Of a stretch of DNA of 64,000 nt, positions 1-10,586 are shown in pieces (positions within the stretch are counted from its first letter, which is position 1; every line of letters starts with the position of its first letter). The stretch covers positions 62,001 through 126,000 of the forward strand of contig JAOTOL010001233.1 in the NCBI GenBank assembly GCA_034440575.1, read 5' to 3'. The notes beneath the pieces are model-generated. The model ran no database searches. It worked only from the letters and a program-made list of their open reading frames with translations, and was not told the origin of the DNA. Origin of the DNA: Imbricaverruca yamaguchii. Its lineage: Eukaryota; Arthropoda; Thecostraca; Neoverrucidae. The translations under genes and the position numbers were made by a program.

Positions 1-271
1 TGTGCGCGTAACTAACGAGGAGACTTCAACGCCGGGCGTCACTGTAAGGGGTCAAACTTGCCACGCTCGGCGCAGGCTGGGTTTTTTATCCAGATTTTTT
101 AAATTACATTTTCTGGCTCCAGACATGCCAGGGACCAATAAATTCATAGTAACACAGCACATAAAAATAAACAGTTATTCGACGATACACCCTACTGTGC
201 AGTGTACAATTTTGTTTGACTATTATTCACCGTGATGACACGCCGGCTCCGGCAAGCGCTAAGCACTCCCC
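1..271. other. No feature recognised
   Basis: Mixed-composition sequence before the first minisatellite. The open frames are short and show no recognisable domain. Confidence 0.5.
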
Positions 272-365
272 GACAAACCATGCACCCACCGACAAACCAT
301 GCACTCACCGACAAACCATGCACTCACAGACAAACCATGCACCCATCGACAAACCATGCACTCAC
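272..365. repeat. 19-bp minisatellite, about 5 copies
   Basis: Head-to-tail units containing GACAAACCATGCAC, phase 19 bp, with C/T and C/A variants between copies. It ends in GC-rich unique sequence. No coding role is suggested, because all frames simply read through the repeat. Confidence 0.9.
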
Positions 366-599
366 GCAGGCGGGCGGTGCGTCCGTGCTGACGGACCACG
401 CGCCCGCGTCAGCGGACGCAGCTGCCGTGCTGGCGGGCCACGCGGCTTCGCCCAGCGTGCGTCCTCCGTCAGCGCGGACCAGCCAGCCACAGGCCAAACC
501 GGCGAGTGTTGAGTAGACGCAGCAAACCCACCGGGTGCTGAGCTTCTCGGGAAGCCTCCAAAACTGCAAAGTTATCGGCGCTCTCAGCTGAACTGTGGC
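366..599. other. GC-rich spacer, no gene seen
   Basis: CpG-rich sequence between two 19-bp minisatellites. Open frames across it are compositional and show no domain. Confidence 0.5.
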
Positions 600-909
600 G
601 GTGTACACCGGGCTTCAGACTGTACACCGGGCTTCAGACTGTACACCGGGCTTCAGATTGTACACCGGGCTTCAGACCGTACGCCGGGCTTCAGACTGTA
701 CATCGGGCTTCAGACTGTACACCAGGCTTCAGACTGTACACCGGGATTCAGACTGTACATCGGGCTTCAGACTGTACACCAGGCTTGAGACTGTACGCCG
801 GGCTTCAGACTGTACACCGGGCTTCAGAGTGTATACCGGGCTTTAGACTGTACCTCTCAGGCTTCAGACTGTACACCGGGCTTTAGGCTGTACACCGGGC
901 TTCAGATTG
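600..909. repeat. 19-bp minisatellite, about 16 copies
   Basis: Tandem units containing TGTACACCGGGCTTCAGAC, exactly 19 bp long for most of the array. Variants include ACGCC, CATCG and CCAGG substitutions. It has the same period as the array at 272-365 but an unrelated unit. Translation gives a 19-residue periodic peptide, which is a repeat artefact. Confidence 0.93.
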
Positions 910-3171
910 CGACGCAGTACCTGCCCCCGAGCGGCAGATCCAGTTAGGCTGTTCCGCAGTACACATTCCGAGCGGCAGGCCAGGCAGGCCATGCTGTGCC
1001 GCAGTACCAGGCATGGCCGGCGGGTCCGCCGGGCCAGGCTCTGTCGTCGCCTCCATCCGCCCATATTTGGGATGCTTGACGTGGCGGGACCGGGCCAGAT
1101 CGTGGGTGGAGAGAAACCCAGCCACGACCGACTCAAGAGGGAGGGTTCGGACGACCGGATGTGATACAGACTGGGTACAGACTCGAGGTGTCATGAGGTG
1201 ATCCGGACAAAAGCGGATCAAGTAGCCTCCAAATAGGAGTCAGCAAACTCGAGCCCTTCCTCACCCCACCAAAATATTCTTCCAAAACGTGCTTCGTTTG
1301 GATTGATGTTTGACTAAGGGCGTTTCGGTCACCTGCTATTTCAAGACAATGGGATGAAGGATGCACAGAAAATAGTGCAGAGAGAAGGATAACTAAGATA
1401 CAGGTGGGGCGGGGAAGGCCGGAACCGTCTTGATGTATCTTTGTCATCTTCGAGGCTGTCCGCATTGTGAGTCATTATCATTACCACGGTCGTCATATAG
1501 CACACAGGAAGCAATACAGCACACTGATTAATATAGATATAAGCGTCATAACGACCAATAACAGAACATCTTTTTTTTGTGTCTTTAATCAAGATCGCCA
1601 TCACAAGTAAAACCTCCATGAAAATGCCCTACTTTCACCGCGTATGTTTGATATTCCTAAATGATGCAGATGCAAATGTGGAACAACACGCATTCGCAAA
1701 GTAAATGAGTTGAACGAACACACCATGCAAATCAAAGAGCCAACAGCCTCACTAAGTGCAGGCCGCGAAATCATCGGAACTATACAGACAACCGCAAAAG
1801 CATTTCTCTCTATCACGTTCGACGATGCATTTCTTTCTGTTTCAGATACTGATTGAATTGACCCAAATAATTTCCTCTTATCCCTGCAGCTTTGCGGCAA
1901 ACAGCTGTTCTCAAGTACTCGGAGCCTAACCATCGAAAGGTCGTTACAACCACTTTAACAGAATGATTTGCATTCCGTGATTTCACTTGCTCTGGGGTAA
2001 GCACTGTATGCCATACGGAATTGACCTTAAGAAAAATTGTTCTCTACGTTCTAAGGAATCCTCACTAACGGACGTAGTATAGGCGTTCACATCATATATA
2101 GCATTTCAGGAAACAGTAATGACAGCCGGAGCATGATATGTGATCCGTGGAAAAGGCGCTTTGACAGGTCTGAAACCATTAATCTCTTGTCTTCCGCAAT
2201 CAACACAAAGGATAGCATGCTCGATGGGAAGTGCTGCAGTACTGGGAATGTATTTACTCGCCTAAAATTAAGATACTATGTGTCCTATGTCTAGCAAGCC
2301 AGGATGAAGTTTAGCTGTTTATTAAAATTGTTGCTAGTTGGGCCGAAGGACTGTGGAAAAAAATGAGTTGCTTGCAAACAAAGTGTGGGTCGGTGGCAGA
2401 ACGAATGGCAAATACCTTCATCCTAGGCAGGGCAAAGACAGCAGACCACCTACTGGTGGTCATGAGAAAGGGCAGCAGGTGGTGAACTCGGGGAGCGATG
2501 ATTGTTTGGGTCGAACACAATATTGTACGCATCTCAAGGCATTTTTGGGGGGTTCGGAATGGCAGGACGATCACGATAAGCAATGTCAAGTCAATATAAA
2601 GAATTATGTCCAAAAGTGACGAAAGTCGTAAACTACTCGACATTTTGCTAAAGCTCGATGACCGATATTGGCTCCTCCTCTGCGAGGAAATTACTTCAAG
2701 GTATTCTATTGCACACAATTTCATGGCTCAATGTTCAAATTATCGAAAGTTGAGAGATCACAGTCCTCCGCCTGTTCATAACCTCATTCACCTGTCCATG
2801 AATATAGTTATCTTTTCACAGACATGATAGTTGAGGTACCGACACACTAGTCATGTAACTTGCATAGCTTCGGAGTTCGTCCTCTTTGTCAATCGTTCCT
2901 AAGCAAACCTACTACGGATATCCATCAGACAATCTCATCTTCCTACTTGTATACAATGAATTCCGCCTTTGGCGTACATCACCCATTTCGACGGCAACCT
3001 CTTCCCAAGGGAATCAGCACTGAAGCAGACTCAGTGAAGAAGCCGTCCTACCGAAATGACTGCATTGCGTCGTAAGCTCTCACAGATATAATCGATGAGC
3101 AAAAAACAAATGTCAGAGACGCTCAAGAACAAGCCGTGGGCCCTTAGGTAGCCACATGTAAGACGTTAAAT
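910..3171. other. Unique sequence without recognisable gene
   Basis: The first ~110 bp hold a loose repetition of CCGCAGTAC and GAGCGGCAG. The rest is AT-moderate sequence with scattered stops in all frames. The longest frames (about 110-137 codons near 1,600-1,930 and 2,311-2,724, minus strand) show no domain, low-complexity signal or splice support that I could trust. Confidence 0.5.
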
Positions 3172-3776
3172 CTAGCGGCCAGGAGCGTCGCCACCGGGGG
3201 GGAAGAGGGGGCAATTGCCCCCCCCATGCCGTTAGACTGGGTGGGGGGGGGCGCCGCCCCCCTGAAATTTGAGGAGGCCCCCAGGACGAAAAGGAGGCCC
3301 CCAGGACGAAAACGAAACCTCCAGGACGAAAAGGAGGCCCTCAGGACGAAAAAGAGGCCCCCAGGACGAAAAGAGGTACCTCAGGACGAAAAGGAGGCCC
3401 CATGACGAAAAGGAGGCCCCCATGACGAAAAGGAGGCCCTCCAGGACTAAAAAGAGGCCCCCAGGACGAAAACGAAACCCCAGGACGAAAAGGAGGCCCT
3501 CCAGGACTAATAGGAGGCCCCCAGGACGAAAAGGAGGCCCCCAGGATGGAATGGAGGCCCTCCAGGACGAAAAGGATGCCCTCTAGGACGAACAGGATGC
3601 CCTCCAGGACGAAAAGGAGGCCCTCCAGCCCTCAGTTTCCCATTCCTGAACCATACTAAGGGCCTAAAAACAATAGGAGGCCCTAACACAATGGAGGCCC
3701 CTTTTCGGGGAGCAGGAGGCCCCCTTTCGATCTCGCCCCCCTGGAAGAATTTCGTGGCGACGCCACTGCTAGCGGC
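3172..3776. mobile_element. hAT-like MITE with 8-bp target duplication
   Basis: The element spans 3,180-3,768 (589 bp). It starts CAGGAGCGTCGCCACC and its other end, read inverted, is CAGTGGCGTCGCCACG, so the terminal inverted repeats share GCGTCGCCAC. It is flanked by the direct 8-bp duplication CTAGCGGC at 3,172-3,179 and 3,769-3,776. CAGNG termini with an 8-bp duplication are typical of the hAT superfamily (family knowledge). No transposase is present. The interior consists of G/C runs and a 20-bp minisatellite, so it is non-autonomous. Confidence 0.85.
3275..3635. repeat. 20-bp minisatellite inside the MITE
   Basis: About 17 degenerate copies of a unit built from AGGAGGCCCCCAGGACGAAA, with indels of 1-2 bp and substitutions such as ATGACGAAA and AGGACTAAT. 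The array lies entirely within the hAT-like element. Confidence 0.9.
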
Positions 3777-4369
3777 AGGTGCTTATTTTCCTGACGTTGG
3801 CTAATATAGCAAATCATCCAATCAAATGTGTGTTCCGATCAATGTTCATATGAGCTAAATAGTTCCATGTGTGCTTTGTCAAGTGTAATTAGATGTGTGC
3901 TTTGTCCAATGTCAAACGACAGATAGAATCATGGCTTTCACGCGGGTGAACCAGTCAATTTTTTAGAGACACTGGTTGGACGCCAGTGGAGGCCACTGCC
4001 TACCTGTGTTGCACGCTTGCTGATGCAACTGTGTTCTTACGCGGTGCGTGCGTGTGGCATCTGATGAGATCCAGAGCAACATCCAACCGTGTTTGTCTAA
4101 TGGAATTTCCGCACTCGAAGCACGTCCGCATCTCACTCGTCCGGCGACGGCCACCTCACGAGACGAGTGTCGACCGGCGGCTCTGACCATCGGTCACCAT
4201 CCGGAGAAGAGCCCCTCCCCACCATCCGGGGAAGCGCCCCTCCCCACCCTCCTGGCGACGCGGCGGAAGACAGCGGCCCGCCTCGCACGGCCGCGTGAGA
4301 AGAGAGCCGTGGCGACCGTCAGCGTGACGTCGAGACTAGAGGTGGCGAATACACAAAATGTCGGGACCG
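3777..4369. other. Unique sequence, no gene seen
   Basis: AT-balanced then GC-rich, with a short duplicated CCATCCGGRGAAG motif near 4,200-4,230. The overlapping short frames have no recognisable domain. Confidence 0.45.
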
Positions 4370-4449
4370 AAGCCCGGGGCCGGCCGGTCTGATGCTACCA
4401 AGCCCAGGACCGGTCGGTCTGATGCTACCAAGCCCGGGACCGGTCGGTC
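4370..4449. repeat. 30-bp tandem repeat, about 2.5 copies
   Basis: Units contain CCGGTCGGTCTGATGCTACC followed by AAGCCCGGGA. Copies differ at a few positions. Confidence 0.8.
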
Positions 4450-5012
4450 AAAATGCACTGTAAAGCCTGGTCAAGAAACCGGTTTAGTAATACATGGATA
4501 TGCCACACAAACTTGCAGCATAATTCATTTTTATGTTAAATGCAGGCGATAATAGGCAAGGCATGTGATCTTCGAAGACCTTATTCATTGTCAGAAGAAG
4601 AATTGAAAACAGACCTGTTATTAAAGCACTTCTCGCATTAGGATGTATGAATAACAACATGATGAGTGCAAGACAATCCTTAAAATGATCAGCTACTACT
4701 CAATTATCATCTATAATCTAAGGGTAACGAAATTAAGAGTATATGAGGCCACCTTGATTCATTCTGAGCTCAATAACCTATACGATGTGACATGTACCTA
4801 TATAATAATAGTACCATACCCTACCAGATTCAGAAACCCAACTCAAAATATTATTCAATTCTTAACCTCATCATAATCTCATGTAAAACCACACAAATGG
4901 CATCCCGTACTATCGTTGCCTGCGTGGATGCTGTCCTGAGCTGACACTTTTTTACTTGAATCTATTTCGTGTTGACTGACATGCCTGAAATAGCGTATGC
5001 ATCACAAATCCC
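4450..5012. other. AT-rich sequence, no gene seen
   Basis: AT-rich, with stops in all frames and no repeat structure noted. Confidence 0.45.
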
Positions 5013-5735
5013 TTAACACTCGCACGTCCGGAGGTCCGGGCCAACTTCGCATGTCTGGGGGGGGCAGATATATGCCCCCTAAGATCTCTAGAACTATGCT
5101 AGCTAGCGACAAGCGGAAAACGGCGTTGGATAACAGGTGACGGGCTCTATCGAAAGTGCTTCGGTTATTTTTCGCTCAGGTCAACATTCAGGTCACTGGG
5201 TCATCATAGGTCAAATTCGACCAGATCAGGTGGGACTCAGACATTGACACCTATCTCAGGACCTGTAACATATATAAACAAACGGCGAACGCTATTCAGC
5301 AGTCCTTGAAATGCGCTACCGACAATAGGCGGTGTAATTTAAAGTCAGGCCAACCGAAACTCAGGTCAAGGTCATGAAGTTATGACCTCAGGTCAAGGTC
5401 ATGAAGTCGCCTAGGGTGGTCATGCAATGTATCAACCGACACGTCCTGGCGATAAAAGCACAATGACGGTAATTTCAGCCTTCTAGCTCAATGCAGTGCG
5501 ATATACCGCGCAAAAATGTGTAGTGATCTCAGGTGACCTCAGAGACCTTGGTGAGGTCACTGAGCAAAAACGTCAGCGGCAACATTGAGCATAGCTTCCA
5601 TCTACATGCCACAACCGTTGTGAGATCATTCCGAGCGCAAATATGTAACCAAGAAACATTTGTATATTTTACCATAGCCCTATAATGCGGAAGCCATGGC
5701 CGCGACCTGACCTAAGGTCAATGGTACGAAAAAAA
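5013..5735. mobile_element. TTAA-type repeat, left end and AGGTCA-rich body
   Basis: It begins TTAACACTCGCACGTCCGG and continues with a G-run and a block ending CCCCCTAAGATCTC. The first ~100 bp align with the element start at 43,622 (TTAACACGTGTCCTGGAGG ... CCCTCTAAGATCTC). A TTAA target with such termini suggests a piggyBac-like non-autonomous family (inference). The body holds many AGGTCA-type half-sites. I could not find a clean right terminus, so the end coordinate is approximate. Confidence 0.55.
5366..5401 (+). promoter_or_regulatory. Two TCAAGGTCA motifs (NR5A/ERR-type half-sites)
   Basis: TCAAGGTCA occurs at 5,366-5,374 and 5,393-5,401, with the palindrome TGACCTCAGGTCA between and overlapping them. 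The motif matches the extended half-site bound by NR5A/ERR monomeric nuclear receptors (family knowledge). Whether it is bound in this genome is unknown. Confidence 0.35.
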
Positions 5736-6681
5736 ACGAGATACATATTATGGTCCTTGATGAGATCATGACGTGTTATAAGTTTGAAATCAATCGCCAA
5801 ATTATTGTTGAAGTTAGAACTCCGAGTGTCGCCAAATTACGCCACACACTAGGTTGTCTTGTTACAAGTCCAGGCGTCCCATCTCTGCTGATAGCCAAAA
5901 TGCCACCCAAACGATTGATAAGTTGGTTCCCGGTAGCTGTGAGATTGAATGGGCAGAAAAGAAAGACAGCAAGAAGAAAACGGTCGAAGATTGTTGCCAA
6001 TATTCAGAGAGGATAATCATTTCCCGGTATATTTGTGCAGCGGGGTCATGGATGTCCTGTCGCCGACCCAACGGTGATTCTTGTTTCGTGATCTTGCGAG
6101 CGAAGGTGCTGATACAGAGGCTGCCTGGCAGCATCGACCACTGCTCTTTGACAGACACTGTAGACACAAAAGTGGCGAAAGGTGGACGTGCCAAATATCT
6201 TGGACAGAGAGGCATTGTCAAAACTTTCCCAAGGGAGCTAGCCTGGCGCAGTGGCGCTGGTGGTACGAGGTGAAGTCTACTTGCATTCATTAAAATTGGA
6301 GACACGATGTTCCAGGCGCCGACAGACCTCCACTTGAATATTCTAGGCACGGGGCGGAGCGGAAGGTTCCCATCATCCCTTTGCTAAATTACTCCTTCAT
6401 TTCATCACCTCAGTCCCTGATCGACAGACGCGGCGGAGTCTGCCACTTGATCGTCTTATCTGCTGACTGGCTGACGAGCGAGAACTGGAGCGTCGACCGT
6501 CGCGACAGGAGCGGATATAATGGGAACAACACGGCTGATAGATAATGGTCTAGCACAAGTGTCACCGAGCCAGACGCAGAGACAGTGCGAGAGGCAGAGC
6601 GAGAGAGAGAGATGAGATGGAGGGAGAGACACAGGAACAATCATATATATGGAGCGACGAGGTGAGGGGACAGCACAAGAG
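5736..6681. other. Unique sequence, no gene supported
   Basis: Overlapping frames of 139-162 codons exist on both strands (about 5,854-6,350), but none has a recognisable domain. They overlap each other antisense, which argues against coding. Confidence 0.45.
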
Positions 6682-6683
6682 GC

Positions 6684-6728
<45 letters not shown>

Positions 6729-6773
6729 GGCAGACAGACAGGCAGACAGACATACAGACAGACAGACAGACAT

Positions 6774-6832
<59 letters not shown>

Positions 6833-6837
6833 TACAT

Positions 6838-6916
<79 letters not shown>

Positions 6917-6945
6917 GGCAGACAGACATACAGACAGACAGACAT

Positions 6946-6976
<31 letters not shown>

Positions 6977-7029
6977 GGCAGACAGACAGACAGGCAGACA
7001 GACAGGCAGACAGACAGACAGACATACAT

Positions 7030-7072
<43 letters not shown>

Positions 7073-7077
7073 TACAT

Positions 7078-7150
<73 letters not shown>

Positions 7151-7241
7151 TAGACAGACATACGGTCAGACAGACAGACAGACAGACAGACACACAGACA
7201 CACAGAAAGACACACAAACAAACAGACAAACAGACAGGCAT

Positions 7242-7272
<31 letters not shown>

Positions 7273-7655
7273 TACACACAGACAAACAGACAAACAGGTA
7301 GACAGACAGACAGGCATGCAAACATACAGACAAACAGACAGACCGACATCCACACAGACAACAGCCAGACAGACATACAGACAAACAAACAAACAGACAG
7401 ACAGACAGACAGATAGACAGACATACGGTCAGACAGACAGACAGACAGACAGACACACAGACACACAGAAAGACAGACAGACAGACATGCACACATAGAT
7501 ACAGACAGACAGACAGACAGACAGACAACAGCCAGGCAGACAGACAGACATACGTAAAGACAGACAGGCAGACAGACATACAGACAGACAGACAGACAGA
7601 CATACATACATACAGACAGACAGACAGACAGACATACAGACAGACAGACAGACAT

Positions 7656-7700
<45 letters not shown>

Positions 7701-7724
7701 TGTGCAAACAGACAGACAGACAGG

Positions 7725-7759
<35 letters not shown>

Positions 7760-7962
7760 GTAGACAGACAGACAGGCATGCAAACATACAGACAAACAGA
7801 CAGACAGACAGCCACACAGACAACAGCCAGACAGACATACAGACAAACAAACAAACAGACAGACAGACAGACAGATAGACAGACATACGGTCAGACAGAC
7901 AGATAGACAGACAGACACACAGACACACAGAAAGACAGACAGACAGACATGCACACAGAGAT

Positions 7963-7997
<35 letters not shown>

Positions 7998-7999
7998 GT
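6682..7999. repeat. 1.3-kb (CAGA)n microsatellite with higher-order blocks
   Basis: Nearly continuous CAGA tetranucleotides with sporadic variants (CATA, CAGG, CAAA). The second half contains repeated variant blocks. A block with GATAGACAGACATACGGTC recurs at about 7,148, 7,411 and 7,873, and the CACACAGACACACAGAAAG block at about 7,191, 7,454 and 7,916, giving spacings of ~263 and ~462 bp. Very long open frames here are repeat artefacts. Confidence 0.97.
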
Positions 8000-9280
8000 G
8001 TTGCTGCGCCATCTGGTGGGTGAAACAAAGAGCACGGACGGGCGTGCCTCACACAATAGCGCGAGGAAGGCAATGACGTGGCGAGAACGTGCGCTATCAG
8101 CGCTATTTTTCAACGTTTCCAACGGAGCTTGGTGCACGATGCCACAAAGAGGCCAGCGGGTTCTTCTGCGATGTCTGGCATTGACGGTACGGTGGCGAGC
8201 GGCGTTCCGACCTCTTTTGTAGGCGCCAGTACAGGCGAGGGGACCAGCGTTCGACCGACCAGTTTTCTCGTCGTCCAATGCTGGGTTGCACGCCAGGGAT
8301 GGATTACTTTTTCACTGCTGGTTTTAGGAGTAGTTATTTTGCCAAGGTAAATTCTTACCAGAACAAAATTGTCTGGAGGTACTTTCACACTACTTGATTT
8401 CATAGTTGTGTGATCTGACCTGACCTGGAAATTATTGCAGTTGCAAGCATTGCAGTAAGGATGCTTCATATGCTACTGACAATCTCAAATCAAATCAGTC
8501 CATTCTAGTTCTCAAATGACATCGTAGAACAACTCCAGGGGTGAAAACAATGCTAAAACGATTAAAAAATATATGGATCAAAACAAAGTCAAAACAATGG
8601 GATGGGGTCAAAGCAACCAAACCCAATGCAAGCGAGGGCTAAAATAATGTTAGAGCATGCAAACACAACCCAAACCAAAGCCCAAATTGACATATGAAAG
8701 CCGTGGAACAAAGCAGCCAATTTGCCACCTACTATTCACCTACTTAAGCTTGGAGATAGGGTAAAAGACAATTTCTCACAAAATCGTGTTTCGGCAACTT
8801 CAACGGGGATGTGGCGCGAATATATTTAAAATGCAGATACGCCCTAGGCACAACACTGCAGCTCTGACTCGTCCAAAATTACGCAAGCCTCATGTTATCT
8901 GTGAAAGTGTGCAATCTCTACAAAATATATACTCAACTAAGATTCAATTAACCACAGTTATCCATCACTGTTTCACCTCATGCGCTCTAGCATTTACACC
9001 TGCTTCACATCGTCCAATCAGAGTGGTGCACGTGACCGGGCACATCGCGCCGAGATGACGTATTCGAGCCGGCAATCTTGAGTCGAACTTCCTGACGGCG
9101 GTCAGCGGCCGGCGCGCCGCTGTCCGGTCACGTGCCGACCAGCTAATCCGGCCACGCCGGCGTACGTCCGCATCGGTCACGGCGGCCGGCCGGCGTGTTG
9201 CACGTGTTGCTGGCTGCCGACGTGTTGCTGGCCGGTGTAACACGTCAGCCGGTGTAACACGCCGGCCGAGCCGAGGCGGT
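8000..9280. other. Unique sequence then CpG-rich segment, no gene
   Basis: 8,000-9,000 is mixed to AT-rich. 9,060-9,280 is CpG-rich. No frame has a recognisable domain. Confidence 0.45.
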
Positions 9281-9390
9281 GGCCAGCGGTGGCCAGCGGT
9301 GGCCAGCGGTGGCCAGCGGTGGCCGGCGGTGGCCAGCGGTGGCCAGCGGTGGCCGGCGGTGGCCAGCGGTGGCCGGCGGTGGCCAGCGGT
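9281..9390. repeat. 10-bp minisatellite, 11 perfect-phase copies
   Basis: Eleven consecutive units of GGCCRGCGGT without a single indel. The fifth base is A A A A G A A G A G A in order. The unit length equals about one helical turn. Confidence 0.95.
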
Positions 9391-10202
9391 GGCCGGATTA
9401 CACCGCGGGCCGAGATACAGCTGTTGTGAAGGCTGACGGTCGGCTTTATCGCCGCCGCCGCGCCCAGCCGCCGCTCGCGCTCGGCCCGAAACGGAAACGG
9501 CTTTATGACACCATGGGTCACATTGGCAACGCTCAGGCCGAATTATGGCCCGTCGGGATGGGCGGCAACAGCCGCTCGGCGACGGTCCGACCGAACGCAA
9601 AGTCGCCCCGGGCCCTGTTGAGGCGAAAACTTTGAGAAACCCGCGAAAGCGTTCCTGTGAGACGCCAGCAGGTTGATCTTACGCACATAAAGATAAAACA
9701 TAAAAAGACGCATAAAAAGCTTATATTCTCTGCAGATGATACGGAAAGTTGTCCTATGACACTTCAAATAAACATCACCAGTGAAACGTGCACAGGTGCA
9801 TGTGCAGGAACATGACTACATTAGTAGTGAGTTTGCCTTATGTATTGCAACGCTCCAGACTTGGATTTCTCGGCACTTCGGTGCTCAATATTACTCCGCA
9901 CCAAGCTTCCGCCGTACACCAACCAGGCAGACCAGGTGGACGGTGCAGTGTAGCTGGAGTCGTGAACTTGAAGCAAACGAAACAAACAAAAAATATCGCG
10001 TATTTCTTATATTGTCGCAGACCACTTGAAATAGTTAAATTTCTGGTAGGGTGCTCTCGGCTATTAAGTCGCGAGAAGATGCTAGCAGCCGGTCGAAAAA
10101 CGAAGACGACTTCAAGAGTGACTATGGTACTATGGTATGGACTATGGTACTATGGTAAGGCAGCCAAATAGCGCACTCCCAACATAGAAGTGTTTGTGGT
10201 GA
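9391..10202. other. No gene seen; small direct repeat at end
   Basis: GC-rich to about 9,620, then mixed. Near 10,121-10,157 GACTATGGTACTATGGTA is present twice in tandem. No coding evidence. Confidence 0.45.
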
Positions 10203-10586
10203 CCAGCTCCCAGGCGCGCACCCAGGATTTTTCCATGGGGGAGGGCGGCCGGACCGAAAATGGCACTTGGGCGGCTCAAAAAGGGCACCTGACCAGCTCC
10301 AAAAGGGCACCTTGCGGCCCGGGGCACCATGGAAGGTTTGTTGACCAGGGGGGGGGGGCGTTAATTTTCCATGCCGCATATGACAGGAAAGGGCAGTTTT
10401 GGGCCCAAAGGGCACCTTTGGCACGGGCGGGGCACATAAGGCAGGTGATTGGCGGGCTAAAGTTGGGACATTCCGGCCAAGGGGGCACTTTTCGGTCAAA
10501 AGGGTACTTTTGGCCAAAAGGGCACTTTGGTCTCATGGGGGGCCCGGGCCCACTGGGCCCCCCTCCGGTGCGCCACTGCCAGCTCC
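10203..10586. mobile_element. Second hAT-like MITE with 8-bp target duplication
   Basis: The element spans 10,211-10,578 (368 bp). It starts CAGGCGCGCACCCAGG and its other end read inverted is CAGTGGCGCACCGG. It is flanked by the direct 8-bp duplication CCAGCTCC at 10,203-10,210 and 10,579-10,586. The interior has G-runs and repeated AAAAGGGCAC motifs, with no transposase frame. The CAGNG(C)G ends and 8-bp duplication fit hAT (family knowledge). It resembles the element at 3,180-3,768 in architecture but not in internal sequence. Confidence 0.85.
10250..10530. repeat. Degenerate AAAAGGGCAC(C/T)TT repeats within the MITE
   Basis: AAAAGGGCACCT-like words recur irregularly, about 8 times, separated by 10-40 bp of related sequence. 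This looks like a decayed minisatellite inside the element. Confidence 0.6.

Noticed and set aside
6456..8278. Open frames of up to 518 codons rich in Cys/Leu/Ser/Val or Arg/Gln/Thr/Asp
   Set aside because: These are translations of the CAGA microsatellite; the tetranucleotide lacks stops in most frames.
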